DNA of 64,000 nt from JADKAV01 sp963818505 (GCA_963818505.1 CAWFSJ010000005.1:372001-436000); one strand, 5' to 3'; counted from the stretch's first letter, positions 16,213 to 25,034 are shown. Translations and numbers: made by a program. The notes: generated by a model not told the origin, from the sequence alone.

Positions 16213-16770
16213 TTGCCATGGCCCGACGACCCCCGCCTTGACCCAGAGCTGCTGGCCGGCGGCGATACGCGCAATGTGGAGGACCGGTTCCGCTATTGGC
16301 GCCGTGAGGCGATCGTGGCGCAGTTGGACCTGACCCGGCACCCGGTGCATGTGGCGATCGAGAACTTCCAGCACGACTTCAACATCGGGTCGGTGGTGCG
16401 TACGGCGAACGCGTTCAACGTGGCGGCGGTGCACATCGTCGGCAAGCGCCGCTGGAACCGGCGCGGGGCGATGGTGACCGACCGCTACCAGCACGTGGAG
16501 CACCATCCCGAGCCGAACGGGCTGCTCGGGTTGGGGCTGCCGGTTCTGGGAATCGACAATGTTGCGGGCTCGGTGCCGCTTGAGGGGGCCGGGTTGCCGC
16601 GCGCATGCGTGCTGCTGTTCGGGCAGGAGGGACCGGGGTTGAGCCCAGAGTCCTTGGCAATCTGTGAGCAGGTGCTGCACATCACCCAGTACGGCTCGAC
16701 CCGGTCGATCAACGCGGGGGCCGCGGCGGCGGTGGCGATGTGGGCCTGGGCGTTGCAGCACGCGGGGTAG
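16213..16770 (+). CDS. TrmH/SpoU-family RNA 2'-O-methyltransferase
   Basis: A knotted methyltransferase that should methylate ribose in tRNA or rRNA using S-adenosylmethionine. Family motifs are HVAIENFQHDFNIGSVVRTANAF (motif 1 with NIGS and the catalytic Arg), LLFGQEGPGLS (motif 2) and GSTRSINAGAAAAVAMWAW (motif 3). The frame recognised begins at a TTG (16213) with no ribosome site. The -10 box and ATG at 16191 would be natural starts but are out of frame; removing one T at 16213-16214 would join them as MTVGPHSLPWPDDPRLD. So the true start is probably 16191, with a one-base insertion or sequence error. Confidence 0.85.
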   Translation: MPWPDDPRLDPELLAGGDTRNVEDRFRYWRREAIVAQLDLTRHPVHVAIENFQHDFNIGSVVRTANAFNVAAVHIVGKRRWNRRGAMVTDRYQHVEHHPEPNGLLGLGLPVLGIDNVAGSVPLEGAGLPRACVLLFGQEGPGLSPESLAICEQVLHITQYGSTRSINAGAAAAVAMWAWALQHAG

Positions 16771-16782
16771 GGGGTCGGGGGG

Positions 16783-17427
16783 CTACTCCGCTGCGGCTGC
16801 AGCTTCCCGGCGGTGTCGGATGTACTCGTAGGCGATCGGCAGAACACTGATCGCCACGACGGAGATCAGAATGATCTCGATGTTGTTCTTCACGAATGGG
16901 ACGTTGCCGAGCACGTAGCCAAGGAAGGTCACCCCGGCACCCCACAGGATGCCGCCGATGGCCGAGTAGATCATGTACACCCGGAAGTCCATCCGGCCCA
17001 CCCCAGCCATGGCGGTGATGAACGTACGCACGATTGGCACGAACCGGGCCAGGACGACAGCGCGCGGACCGTACCGTTCGAAGAACTCGTGGGTCTTGTC
17101 GACGTACTCCTTGCGGAATAGGCGCGAGTCCGGACGGTTGAACAGCTTCGGACCGGCTTTGTAGCCGATCCAGTACCCCGTGGCGTTGCCGAGTACAGCC
17201 GCGGCGGCCAGCAGCACGCACGCCAGCCAGATCGGGGTGTCGATGTATCCCTGGGCGATGAACAGACCGGTGATGAAGAGCAGCGAATCGCCCGGGAGGA
17301 AGAACCCGATCAGCAAGCCGCATTCGGCGAAAATGATGAAGATCACGCCGATGAGGGCGAGCGGGCCGAGCCAGTTGAGGATGTTCTCGGGATCGAGGAA
17401 ATCCAGCAGGGCCAGGCTTTGGGTCAT
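16783..17427 (-). CDS. DedA-family membrane protein
   Basis: A 214-residue polytopic membrane protein of the DedA (VTT-domain) family, members of which act in phospholipid flipping and membrane homeostasis. The diagnostic blocks are FAECGLLIGFFLPGDSLLF near the N-terminus and the FERYGPRAVVLARFVPIVRTF amphipathic segment, followed by a GxxGRMDFRVY-like stretch. The last residues are alanine- and glutamate-rich. ATG 17427 is used because TACCGT ends 7 bases upstream and the upstream extension of the frame overlaps pyrE. It is convergent with the TrmH-like gene and divergent from pyrE. Confidence 0.9.
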   Translation of the reverse strand: MTQSLALLDFLDPENILNWLGPLALIGVIFIIFAECGLLIGFFLPGDSLLFITGLFIAQGYIDTPIWLACVLLAAAAVLGNATGYWIGYKAGPKLFNRPDSRLFRKEYVDKTHEFFERYGPRAVVLARFVPIVRTFITAMAGVGRMDFRVYMIYSAIGGILWGAGVTFLGYVLGNVPFVKNNIEIILISVVAISVLPIAYEYIRHRREAAAAAE

Positions 17428-17434
17428 GCATACG

Positions 17435-17440
17435 ACGGTA
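17435..17440 (-). promoter_or_regulatory. -10 element of dedA-like gene, leaderless
   Basis: TACCGT on the minus strand, 7 bases before the ATG at 17427. Confidence 0.5.
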
Positions 17441-17487
17441 CAGGCCGCCATGGGTCGGGGCCGGCACCCACTTAGCGCGCCGGTGGC

Positions 17488-17493
17488 TACTCT
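17488..17493 (+). promoter_or_regulatory. -10 element of pyrE, leaderless
   Basis: TACTCT on the plus strand, 7 bases before the pyrE GTG. Confidence 0.5.
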
Positions 17494-17500
17494 GGCAACC

Positions 17501-18028
17501 GTGAGCGACCTCGAGAGCCTCAAACAGCAAATCGTGGACAAAGCCGTGGTTCATGGCAAAGTCACCCTCTCCTCCGGCAAGGAGGCCGACTACTACGTGG
17601 ATCTCCGGCGAGTCACCCTCGACCACGAGGCCGCACCTCTGGTGGGCACCGTGCTGCGGGAACTGACCGCGGACTTGGAGTTCGACGCCGTCGGAGGGCT
17701 GACCCTGGGGGCTGACCCGGTGGCCACGGCGATGATGCACGCGCCTGGCCGTGCGCTGGATGCCTTCGTTGTGCGCAAAGAGGGCAAGGCACACGGACTG
17801 CAGCGTCGTATCGAGGGACCGGACGTAGCCGGTCGTCGGGTGCTGGCTGTGGAGGACACGTCAACCACCGGGTCGAGCGTGCTGGCCGCCGTCGAAGCTC
17901 TGCAAGAGGCAGGGGCCGAGGTCGTAGCCGTCGCGGTGATCGTCGACCGCGGAGCCGGTCAGGCGGTGCGGGATGCGGGACTTGAATACCGGGCGGCGCT
18001 GAGTCTGACCGACCTCGGTCTTGCCTGA
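17501..18028 (+). CDS. pyrE: Orotate phosphoribosyltransferase
   Basis: PyrE converts orotate and PRPP to OMP in pyrimidine synthesis. The 175-residue protein has the PRPP-binding loop VLAVEDTSTTGSSVLAAVEAL and the flexible-loop FVVRKEGKAHGLQRRIEG. The N-terminal VHGKVTLSSGKEADYYVDLR is typical of actinobacterial PyrE. GTG 17501 is chosen: the frame is open for 107 codons upstream with no similarity, and TACTCT lies 7 bases before this GTG. The next gene on the same strand begins 4 bases after the stop, so the two form a small operon. Confidence 0.95.
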   Translation: MSDLESLKQQIVDKAVVHGKVTLSSGKEADYYVDLRRVTLDHEAAPLVGTVLRELTADLEFDAVGGLTLGADPVATAMMHAPGRALDAFVVRKEGKAHGLQRRIEGPDVAGRRVLAVEDTSTTGSSVLAAVEALQEAGAEVVAVAVIVDRGAGQAVRDAGLEYRAALSLTDLGLA

Positions 18029-18032
18029 GCCA

Positions 18033-18500
18033 ATGTCCGAGTTGTTGATCGCGCTGCTGCCAGCACTGCCCGCAGAGACGTGGTCGTGGCGTGAGGTGGC
18101 CGCCGAGGTGTCGGCGTACGGGCACAATGTCCGGATCGTGCCCGCCATGCCCGACTCCGGCGTGACGGGGGATTTGGACCTGGCCGGGGCCTACGTCGCG
18201 CACTGCGCGCTGGATCTCGCGCACCCGTCGTACCGGCCGCCTGCTCTGTTGGTGGCGCCGATGGGCGCGGGTCGGATGCTGCCCGCGCTGGGGTTCTCTC
18301 AGAAAGCGTCGCGGCGCCGAATCGTCGGATACGTGCTGGTCGATGCCGAACTGCCAAAGGCCGGGGTGACCGACTGGCCCGATGCGCCGGTCACATACGT
18401 GGGGACCCACGAGTCAGCGTTGGCTCAACTGCGCGGATGGGACGTCACCGACAACAGTCCCGCCGACGCCATCCGCGAGATCGCCACCCGATCAGTGTGA
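18033..18500 (+). CDS. Conserved hypothetical protein downstream of pyrE
   Basis: A 155-residue soluble protein that I cannot assign with confidence. It has an alternating hydrophobic pattern (LLIALLPALP, RRIVGYVLVDAELP, APVTYVGTHES) and a GAGRMLPALGF turn, which resemble half of an alpha/beta hydrolase fold, but no complete catalytic triad is evident. It starts 4 bases after pyrE and so is probably translated from the same message. Its 3' end overlaps the convergent epimerase gene by 9 bases. A function connected with nucleotide metabolism is possible from context only. Confidence 0.65.
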   Translation: MSELLIALLPALPAETWSWREVAAEVSAYGHNVRIVPAMPDSGVTGDLDLAGAYVAHCALDLAHPSYRPPALLVAPMGAGRMLPALGFSQKASRRRIVGYVLVDAELPKAGVTDWPDAPVTYVGTHESALAQLRGWDVTDNSPADAIREIATRSV

Positions 18501-19505
18501 TGCGAGCAGCGCCTGCTCCACGTCGGCGTCGATGCCGCTGACCGCAGCCCGCGCCGTCGGGGTCCACTGCGGGCCTTGAGCCTGCAACCACTTCCAGGTG
18601 TCAGCGACGGTCTCGGTGAGCGGCCGGGGGCTGAACCCGTACTCGAAGGACGCCTCCCCGTTGACCTGCCACAAGCCCGCGTTCTGCGCATCGGCCGGCG
18701 CCCAGAGCGGAAGCCCGCGCCACGGCTGCACGCCTGCGTCGAGCAGCGCTTGATCGTCCACGAAGACCGGCTGTCCGCCAGTAGCCGCACCGATGGCCTC
18801 GGCCAAATCGGACCATGTGTACTCACCAGGTCGGGTCACGACGTCGTAGCGACCGGGGCGTCCGGTCTCCGAACAGGTGAGGATGAAGTCGGCGAGGTCA
18901 CGCACATCGACGTACTGGAAAGCCTGATCGGGACGCCCGCCCAGGAGGAACTCGCCGCCGCGTGAGGCGCGCCTGAGGTAGTCCGGCAGCCGACCGAGGT
19001 CCTCGCGCGGCCCAAGGATGATCCCGGGCCGCAGTATCAGAGTGTTGATCTCGCCGAAGATGGTCGCCACGGCACGCTCGACTCCCGCTTTGAGCCGGCC
19101 GTACAGGGCCAGGTCGTTGCTGGGTCCCTGCGTGATGCCCGTCTCGTAGACCGGCGACGAGGCCTCTACCGGCAACTCCGGCCATTGACTGTGTGCGGTG
19201 ACCGTCGAGACGACGGCGTAACTCGGTGCCACGTCCTTGAGGATCCGGGCGCTCATGAGGGCATGTGAAGGGGCGTGGCAGGCGGGGTCGATCACGATGT
19301 CCGCCCCTCCGCGATCGTCGATGAGCCGGGCCAGACCGCGCAGGTCCGACATCATCGTCCGGTCTCCGCGCACCGCCACGGCTCCGCGCGGGGGAGGGCC
19401 GCTCAAGCCCCGGTTGAAGACCACCACGTCGTAGCCGCGCTCATAGGCAGCAGTGCAGATCGCACGGCCCACGAACCGGGTCCCACCCAGCACAACCAAG
19501 CGCAT
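18492..19505 (-). CDS. NAD-dependent epimerase/dehydratase family protein
   Basis: A 337-residue extended SDR-type protein. The Rossmann motif is VVLGGTRFVGRAI at the N-terminus, and LALYGRLKAGVE supplies the YxxxK catalytic pair. LRPGIILGPRED and FQYVDVRDLADFIL are substrate-domain blocks common to nucleotide-sugar or isoflavone-reductase-like members. The exact substrate is unknown. Its ATG overlaps the stop of the upstream SDR gene by one base (TGATG), so they are coupled. The longer open frame upstream runs through the SDR gene in another frame and is not used. Confidence 0.85.
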   Translation of the reverse strand: MRLVVLGGTRFVGRAICTAAYERGYDVVVFNRGLSGPPPRGAVAVRGDRTMMSDLRGLARLIDDRGGADIVIDPACHAPSHALMSARILKDVAPSYAVVSTVTAHSQWPELPVEASSPVYETGITQGPSNDLALYGRLKAGVERAVATIFGEINTLILRPGIILGPREDLGRLPDYLRRASRGGEFLLGGRPDQAFQYVDVRDLADFILTCSETGRPGRYDVVTRPGEYTWSDLAEAIGAATGGQPVFVDDQALLDAGVQPWRGLPLWAPADAQNAGLWQVNGEASFEYGFSPRPLTETVADTWKWLQAQGPQWTPTARAAVSGIDADVEQALLASH

Positions 19506-20236
19506 CAGCCATCCTCCTTGTACTTGCCGGAAACCGCGCGCAGCACCCGTCGCGGCGTATGTTGAGCCACGGTGGCCAGGGTCTTGTACCGCAGGCTCGG
19601 AACCGACAGAACCGTTCCCCGCTCGCAGTCGCGGATCCCCTGCCTGGCGACCTCGCCGGCGTTCAACCACATCATCTGTGGACCGGCAACGTCCATCTGG
19701 GCCCGCTCGTGGAACTCGGTGCGGGTGAACCCGGGGCACAGCGCTGTCACGTGGACGTAGGCCGGTGTTTGAGCTGCCAGGCCCTCGGAGAAGACCGTGA
19801 CCCAGGCCTTGGCTGCGGAGTAGGTCCCGAAGGGGACCCAACTCGCGACGCTGGAGGTGTTGAGGATCCGCCCGCGCCCGCGTTTCACCATCGACGGGAG
19901 GGCCGCGTGGGTGAGGCGCATTACGGCTGTGACGAGCACATCCAGCAGCGCCTGCTCGTCATCGACGCTGGTCTTGTCGAACGGGGCGTTTATCCCGTAC
20001 CCGGCGTTGTTGACCAACCAGTCGACGCCCACCGCAGCCTCTTCGACGCGGGCCAGTTGGGCGCGGTCGGAGAGGTCAGCCGGCAGGATCGTGCAGTTGC
20101 CGAGTTCGTCGGCCAACTGCTGCAATCTTGTCCTGTCCCGCGCGACGAGGATCAGATCATGGCCCTGCTTGGACAGTTCGGCGGCGATCTCCCGCCCGAT
20201 ACCGGCGGTTGGCCCGGTCACCAGTGCAACACCCAC
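19505..20236 (-). CDS. Short-chain dehydrogenase/reductase
   Basis: A 243-residue classical SDR oxidoreductase. The NAD(P)-binding motif is TGPTAGIGREIA; NNAGYG and the SSVASWVPFGTYSAAKAW block supply the catalytic Ser, Tyr and Lys. The presence of ARDRTRLQQLA after the second strand suggests NADP preference. The substrate is unknown. GTG 20236 is the first start at which the family sequence begins; a GGAGG lies about 14 bases upstream, farther than usual. It is divergent from the aminotransferase gene, with 60 bases between starts holding both promoters, and coupled to the epimerase downstream. Confidence 0.87.
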   Translation of the reverse strand: MGVALVTGPTAGIGREIAAELSKQGHDLILVARDRTRLQQLADELGNCTILPADLSDRAQLARVEEAAVGVDWLVNNAGYGINAPFDKTSVDDEQALLDVLVTAVMRLTHAALPSMVKRGRGRILNTSSVASWVPFGTYSAAKAWVTVFSEGLAAQTPAYVHVTALCPGFTRTEFHERAQMDVAGPQMMWLNAGEVARQGIRDCERGTVLSVPSLRYKTLATVAQHTPRRVLRAVSGKYKEDG

Positions 20237-20296
20237 GGTTGGGCATCTTCCTCCCCTGTCCGGTGCGACGCCACCGGAACCGGCCACAATCGAGCC

Positions 20297-21463
20297 ATGA
20301 CCGATCGTCTAGTTGTGCGGATGCGCGAGTTCGAACGCACCATCTTCGGCGAGCTGTCCGCTTTGGCCACCGAATTGGGGGCGGTCAACCTGGGGCAGGG
20401 CTTCCCGGACACCGGCGGTCCGGATCTGGTGCGCGACACCGCCCTGCAGGCCATCCGCGAGGGTCTGGGCGACCAGTATCCGCCGGCCCACGGCCTACCC
20501 GAGTTGCGCCGGGCCGTAGCTAACCATCAGCGTCACTGGTACGGCCTTGCGGTGGATCCGGATCTCGGTGTGGTGATCACCACGGGCGCCTCCGAAGCCA
20601 TCGCGTCGGCGATCCTGGCACTGGTGGAACCCGGCGAGGACGTGATGATCCTCGACCCGTACTTCGACCTGTACGCAGCAGCGATCGGACTGGCTGGCGC
20701 GCGCCGGGTGGCCGTACCTCTGAGCGCGCCGGGCCTGCGTCCGGACGTCGTCGCCATGCAAGCAGCCCTGACCCCGCGCACCCGGCTGCTGCTGCTGAAC
20801 TCGCCGCACAACCCGACCGGCACGGTGTTCAACGCCGATGAGTTGACCCGGATCGCGCAGTTCGCCGTAGACAACGATCTGCTCGTATTGGCCGACGAGG
20901 CCTACGAACACCTGTGGTTCGATGACAACCGGCACATCCCCATCTGCACGCTGCCGGGCATGTGGGAGCGCACTCTGACGATCGGATCCGCAGGCAAGAC
21001 GTTCTCATTCACGGGTTGGAAGGTTGGCTGGGCCACCGGCCCTCAGGATCTGGTCACCGCCGTCCGGGTCGTGCGCCAGCATCTCTCCTACGTGTCGGGG
21101 GGACCGTTCCAGCACGCCATGACGGTGGGCTTGGAGCGATTGCACGAGAAGCATTTCGACGCCTTCCGGGCTGACCTCGCCCACAAGCGGGACCTGCTCT
21201 GCGAGGGCCTCGACGAACTCGGATTCGGTGTGATCGCCGCGCAAGGTACGTACTTCGCCACCACCGACGTGAGGCCGCTGGGGTTTCGCGATGCCGAGCA
21301 GTTCTGCCTGCGAGCGCCCTACGAGGCGGGAGTCGTGGCGGTGCCCATAACCGCCCTGTCGGACCATCCCGAAGTGAGCGGACCGTACGTGCGCTGGGCA
21401 TTCTGCAAGCGCCCCGAAGTCCTGCGCGAGGGTCTGTCACGGTTGTCGGGCTGGCTGGCCTAA
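20297..21463 (+). CDS. Class I/II pyridoxal-phosphate aminotransferase
   Basis: A 388-residue fold-type I aminotransferase. The PLP lysine is in GSAGKTFSFTGWKVGW and the cofactor and substrate contacts in LLLNSPHNPTGTVF and VLADEAYEHLWFD. NLGQGFPDTGGPD at the N-terminus and the overall layout are closest to the kynurenine/glutamine transaminase-like (methionine aminotransferase) group. Exact substrate is uncertain. ATG 20297 follows CACAAT by 6 bases, a weak match to the leaderless arrangement. The long frame open upstream is antisense to the SDR gene and is not coding. The stop is followed by an array of 18-bp repeats. Confidence 0.88.
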   Translation: MTDRLVVRMREFERTIFGELSALATELGAVNLGQGFPDTGGPDLVRDTALQAIREGLGDQYPPAHGLPELRRAVANHQRHWYGLAVDPDLGVVITTGASEAIASAILALVEPGEDVMILDPYFDLYAAAIGLAGARRVAVPLSAPGLRPDVVAMQAALTPRTRLLLLNSPHNPTGTVFNADELTRIAQFAVDNDLLVLADEAYEHLWFDDNRHIPICTLPGMWERTLTIGSAGKTFSFTGWKVGWATGPQDLVTAVRVVRQHLSYVSGGPFQHAMTVGLERLHEKHFDAFRADLAHKRDLLCEGLDELGFGVIAAQGTYFATTDVRPLGFRDAEQFCLRAPYEAGVVAVPITALSDHPEVSGPYVRWAFCKRPEVLREGLSRLSGWLA

Positions 21464-21465
21464 GG

Positions 21466-21604
21466 CGCCGTTGGCCCCCGACCCGCCGTTGGCCCCCGAC
21501 CCGCCGTTGGCTACCCGACCCGCCGTTGGCCCCGGCCTGCCGTTGGCCCCCGACCCGCCGTTGGTCCCCGACCCGCCGTTGGCCCCCGACCCGCCGTTGG
21601 TTAG
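21466..21604. repeat. 18-bp GC-rich tandem array leading into palindrome copy D
   Basis: Seven units of consensus CCGTTGGCCCCCGACCCG (17-19 bp) followed by an eighth that is cut short by the palindrome: CCGTTGG then TTAGAGG. On the other side of the palindrome a 23-bp phrase starting CCCAAAGCCCGCGG occurs twice (21694 and 21738). Together with the palindrome these fill the 336-bp gap between the convergent aminotransferase and ABC permease genes. Confidence 0.85.
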
Positions 21605-21686
21605 AGGTTGTGCTGTTGGTTAGAGGTTGTGCTGTTGGTTAGCAAAACAACGCGTGGATTCGCTAACCAGGACCACAACCTCTAAC
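21600..21686. repeat. 68-bp dispersed palindrome, copy D, with duplicated half-arm
   Basis: The complete palindrome is 21619-21686, identical to copies A and B. It is preceded at 21600-21618 by an extra direct copy of its first 19 bases. The position is between convergent genes. Confidence 0.9.
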
Positions 21687-21799
21687 GCGGGCGCCCAAAG
21701 CCCGCGGCAACCGCCCCCCGCAAGCGGTCGGCCGGGCCCCAAAGCCCGCGGCAACCGCCCGAACGCCGCGAGTCCGCCGCCGGCACCCCCGCCCCGGCG

Positions 21800-22936
21800 T
21801 CACCGTCCGCTGCGCGCGTGGCGGCCCAGCGCCCAGACCGCCAACCCCGAGAGCAACCCGGCGAAGCCCAGAAGTACCGCCAGTTGCGGCAGGATCTGCG
21901 CGACCCCGGCCCCATCATTGATGATCAGGTTCCAGGCGTCCATTGCCCAAGCCTGCGGCGTGAGGTGCCCGGTGCGCGCCATTATCGGGCCGACGACCGA
22001 CAAGGGCCACATGCAGCCGCCGAGCATCCCCATGACAATGCCCGCGGGCACAGCGATCGCGACCGCTTGGCTCGGGGTGCGGACCAGCGCTCCGAGAAGC
22101 ATCCCGGCCGCTGCTGCAATCACGCCATAAATGACCACCAATAGGCCACCAGCGATCGGATTCCCAAGATCGATGCCGAACACCCAAACACCCAGGCCCA
22201 GCAGGATCGCGGCTTGCAGCATCGCGATGGCGAAGCGCGAGGCGCCCAGCCCGGTCAGGTAGACGCCCAAGCCCCGCGGCGCCGCCAGCACCCGTTGGAA
22301 GACCCCGAGCTGGCGGGCCTGCACAAGAGCGGCGGCGCCCAGCAGGCCGTTTAGGAACGTGAACAGCATCAACTGCGACGGGACGGCGGAGGCGAACCGG
22401 TTGGCCTCCATCTGGTCCACGGCGCCGATGGTGCGAGCCGCCACCGCGACCTCGGGTACACCTGCAAGGGCTTCGTCCACGGCCGCCTGCGCCTGTGCGC
22501 GCGAAACCGCCCCCGACAACACCTCCACGGCCACTGCCTGCGTGCTGATCGACGCGGCGGCGGCATTCACGGTCGAGATCACCACACCGGCACCGGTGGC
22601 CGCCTGTTGCACGAACAGCTGCACGGGTTGGCCGTCCGGTCCCACCTCGAGACCACCGGCCAACAGCCCCATACGGATGTCCCGGTACAGGTCCCCCCGG
22701 TCGTCGTAGACCGCGACTTCGATGGCCGGCGACTGCTCGAGTTCCGCGATCAGGCTGGTGCCCAAGGGCCCTGCTTGAGACTCCAGCAGCCCAACCGGCA
22801 GGGCACTCGTCTGCTGACCGAAGCTCAGGCCGATCAAGAACACCAGGACCACCGGCAGGGCGATCGTGGTGAACATCGCGATCCGGTCGCGGAAGAACCG
22901 GACCCATTCGACCCAAGCGGTGACCAGGGTGCTCAT
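21800..22936 (-). CDS. ABC-2 type transporter permease (second subunit)
   Basis: A 378-residue permease: one N-terminal helix, an extracytoplasmic domain of about 150 residues (TSALPVGLLESQ to VAARTIGAVDQ), then five or six C-terminal helices. This is the drug-exporter (YhhJ/YbhR) type of ABC-2 permease. It starts with ATG 22936 overlapping the stop of the first permease by four bases. With the ATPase upstream it makes a heterodimeric exporter; multidrug or lipid export is typical, but the cargo is unknown. The C-terminus ends near GRHARSGR, and the gene is followed by the repeat region. Confidence 0.88.
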   Translation of the reverse strand: MSTLVTAWVEWVRFFRDRIAMFTTIALPVVLVFLIGLSFGQQTSALPVGLLESQAGPLGTSLIAELEQSPAIEVAVYDDRGDLYRDIRMGLLAGGLEVGPDGQPVQLFVQQAATGAGVVISTVNAAAASISTQAVAVEVLSGAVSRAQAQAAVDEALAGVPEVAVAARTIGAVDQMEANRFASAVPSQLMLFTFLNGLLGAAALVQARQLGVFQRVLAAPRGLGVYLTGLGASRFAIAMLQAAILLGLGVWVFGIDLGNPIAGGLLVVIYGVIAAAAGMLLGALVRTPSQAVAIAVPAGIVMGMLGGCMWPLSVVGPIMARTGHLTPQAWAMDAWNLIINDGAGVAQILPQLAVLLGFAGLLSGLAVWALGRHARSGR

Positions 22937-24084
22937 GCCAGCACCCGCTTACGAAGCGCAATCAGGCCGACTCCCGCGCAGCCGATCCCGATTCCCAGCA
23001 GGAGCAGCACCTGAGGCATGACCTCCAGCAATGACGCCTGGGCAGCCGAGAGTTCGGTCAAAGCGTTGAGGGCTTGGCCGTTGGGGGTGAAGGCACGCAG
23101 GATCCCCAGTGAACCCGAGGCGCCGAAGAAGAAGGTCCCACCCGCGACCGCGAAGAGCAGGGCCATGATCGTCGTGAGCGCGTCGGCCTGGTTCTCCGTT
23201 CGCGCCACCCCGGTGATCAGCAATGAGATCCCGGCGATCGCCACAACGGCAGCCACGATCACGGTAAAGACCCCGAGCGGGTCGCCCCAGTAGGCGCCGA
23301 ATCCGATCCAGGTGATCAGCCAGACAGCCGTCATGCTGACGATGCCCACTATGAGCACGCCGACGGTCTTGCCGAGCAACACCGCTGATGGTGAGACGGG
23401 GGCGGCCAGCACGCGCGGCAACGTCCCCTCGTTGCGCTCGACGATGATCGAACGTGCGCCATTGCCGATGATGAAGAACAGGAACAACATGGCGATCCCG
23501 GGGGCGAAGTAGGCCATCACGGAGAACGTCCCCGAGACCTCCGCCTGCTCGACCGTCAGCGGCGCAGGGGTGGACACGGCCTTCTGGATCAGGGGCCCGA
23601 CATCGCTCACCCCGGCCGTGGTGGCGCCCACCGCGGTGATCCGGGCTGTTTGCAGGTTGGACGCGACGCCCGTTGCGACGGACTCGGCAACCGACTGCGA
23701 GAGCAGGTCCGTTGCCCGGCCGACGACGTCGAGTTGCGCCGGACGACCCGCCAGAACGTCCTCTCCAAGTCCGGCTGGCAGAACGATGACGGCGTCGTAG
23801 GCATCGGACTCGACGGCCGCGTCGACGTCGTCGCCGGTCACGGTCGAGAACGCGATGCCGTCCCCACCGGAACCCGTCAGACCATCGGCGATGCCTTTCG
23901 AGATCGACGATCCGTCAGCATCGGCGATCCCGATCGAGACGTTCAGGGAGAAGCCACTGCCGAACGCGGCGCCGACCACGAGTGCCACTGCAATAGGCGC
24001 GACGACCGCCTGGATCAGAATCGATCGGTCTCGCAGCGAACGCTTCAGTCCGAGCGCCGCGATCAGCCAGAGGTCGCGCCACAT
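22933..24084 (-). CDS. ABC-2 type transporter permease (first subunit)
   Basis: A 383-residue permease with the same layout as its partner: one helix near the N-terminus, a large external domain (ADADGSSISKG to STPAPLTVEQ) and a C-terminal helical bundle that begins FSVMAYFAPGIAMLFLFFIIG and includes IIVERNEGTLPRVLAAPVS, the conserved cytosolic loop of ABC-2 exporters that contacts the ATPase. It starts one base inside the ATPase stop (TGATG) and overlaps the next permease, so the three genes are one translationally coupled unit. Confidence 0.88.
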   Translation of the reverse strand: MWRDLWLIAALGLKRSLRDRSILIQAVVAPIAVALVVGAAFGSGFSLNVSIGIADADGSSISKGIADGLTGSGGDGIAFSTVTGDDVDAAVESDAYDAVIVLPAGLGEDVLAGRPAQLDVVGRATDLLSQSVAESVATGVASNLQTARITAVGATTAGVSDVGPLIQKAVSTPAPLTVEQAEVSGTFSVMAYFAPGIAMLFLFFIIGNGARSIIVERNEGTLPRVLAAPVSPSAVLLGKTVGVLIVGIVSMTAVWLITWIGFGAYWGDPLGVFTVIVAAVVAIAGISLLITGVARTENQADALTTIMALLFAVAGGTFFFGASGSLGILRAFTPNGQALNALTELSAAQASLLEVMPQVLLLLGIGIGCAGVGLIALRKRVLA

Positions 24085-25025
24085 CAGTCACGCAAACCCT
24101 TGCCGGTGAGGTGCAGGAACACGGCCTCAAGGTCCGGTTCGGTGACGTCCACCCCCACCACGTCCACTGTCCGCTGCTGCGCCGCTTGGACGGCCAGCGC
24201 GATCAGAGCAGGCCCCTCGGAGGTCACCACGGCAAGCCCGTCGGATGTATCGAGTACGCCAACAACGCCTGCAATTGTGCCGAGATCCGCACGCCACGCG
24301 GTGAGGGCATCTGGCCCCGCGTTGACCCGGAAGCTCACGGTTGTCTTTTCCCCGAGTTCCCGGATCAACTCGTCGCGCGTCCCTTCGGCCACCAGTTGGC
24401 CGGCGTCGATGATCCCGACGCGATCGCACAAGCGCTCTGCTTCTTCCATGTAGTGAGTCGTGTAGAGCACCGCCATACCCGCCCCGCCAAGCGCAGCCAC
24501 CGCTTCGAGGATGCTGTTGCGGCTCTGCGGGTCAACGCCGACGGTCGGCTCGTCGAGGATCAGCAGGTCGGGTTCGTGCAGAAGTCCGGCAGCGATGTTG
24601 GCGCGGCGCTTCATCCCGCCCGAGTAGGTGTCGATGCGGTCCTTGGCCCTGTCTGCGAGGCCAACCACTTCGAGCACCTCGTCCATACGCCTGCGCAGCA
24701 CCTCACCGCCGAGGCCCTGCAACCGACCGAAGAACTGCAGGTTCTCCCGTGCTGACAGATCGGGGTACAGCGCTATGTCCTGGGGGACAAGTCCGATGTG
24801 GGACTTGCGACGTGTGGTCAGGGGTTCGCCGAGCACGGCAACCGACCCGGCGTCCGGTTTGAGCAGCCCGGCGATCATCGAGATGGTTGTGGTCTTGCCA
24901 GCGCCGTTGGGCCCTAACAGGCCGTACGTCTCACCGGCCGCGATCTGGAACGACACCCGATCGACGGCGGTCTGTTCACCGAACCGTCGGACGAGATCCG
25001 TGACTTCGAGGACCGCGGTGTCCAC
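24084..25025 (-). CDS. ABC transporter ATP-binding protein
   Basis: A 313-residue ATPase of the drug-export (DrrA-like) class. Walker A is GPNGAGKTT, the signature is YSGGMKRRANIAAG, Walker B is LLILDEPTVGVDP, and a C-terminal extension of about 90 residues follows, as in DrrA/CcmA proteins. It drives the two ABC-2 permeases that follow. GTG 25025 is the start; TAGCCT, including the TAG stop of the upstream DUF1232 gene, lies 6 bases before it, so a separate leaderless start within the operon is possible. Confidence 0.92.
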   Translation of the reverse strand: MDTAVLEVTDLVRRFGEQTAVDRVSFQIAAGETYGLLGPNGAGKTTTISMIAGLLKPDAGSVAVLGEPLTTRRKSHIGLVPQDIALYPDLSARENLQFFGRLQGLGGEVLRRRMDEVLEVVGLADRAKDRIDTYSGGMKRRANIAAGLLHEPDLLILDEPTVGVDPQSRNSILEAVAALGGAGMAVLYTTHYMEEAERLCDRVGIIDAGQLVAEGTRDELIRELGEKTTVSFRVNAGPDALTAWRADLGTIAGVVGVLDTSDGLAVVTSEGPALIALAVQAAQQRTVDVVGVDVTEPDLEAVFLHLTGKGLRD

Positions 25026-25034
25026 GCCCCAAGG

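Noticed and set aside
21466..21604. Possible CRISPR array
   Set aside because: Units of 18 bp follow head-to-tail without unique spacers and no cas genes are present, so this is a simple tandem repeat.
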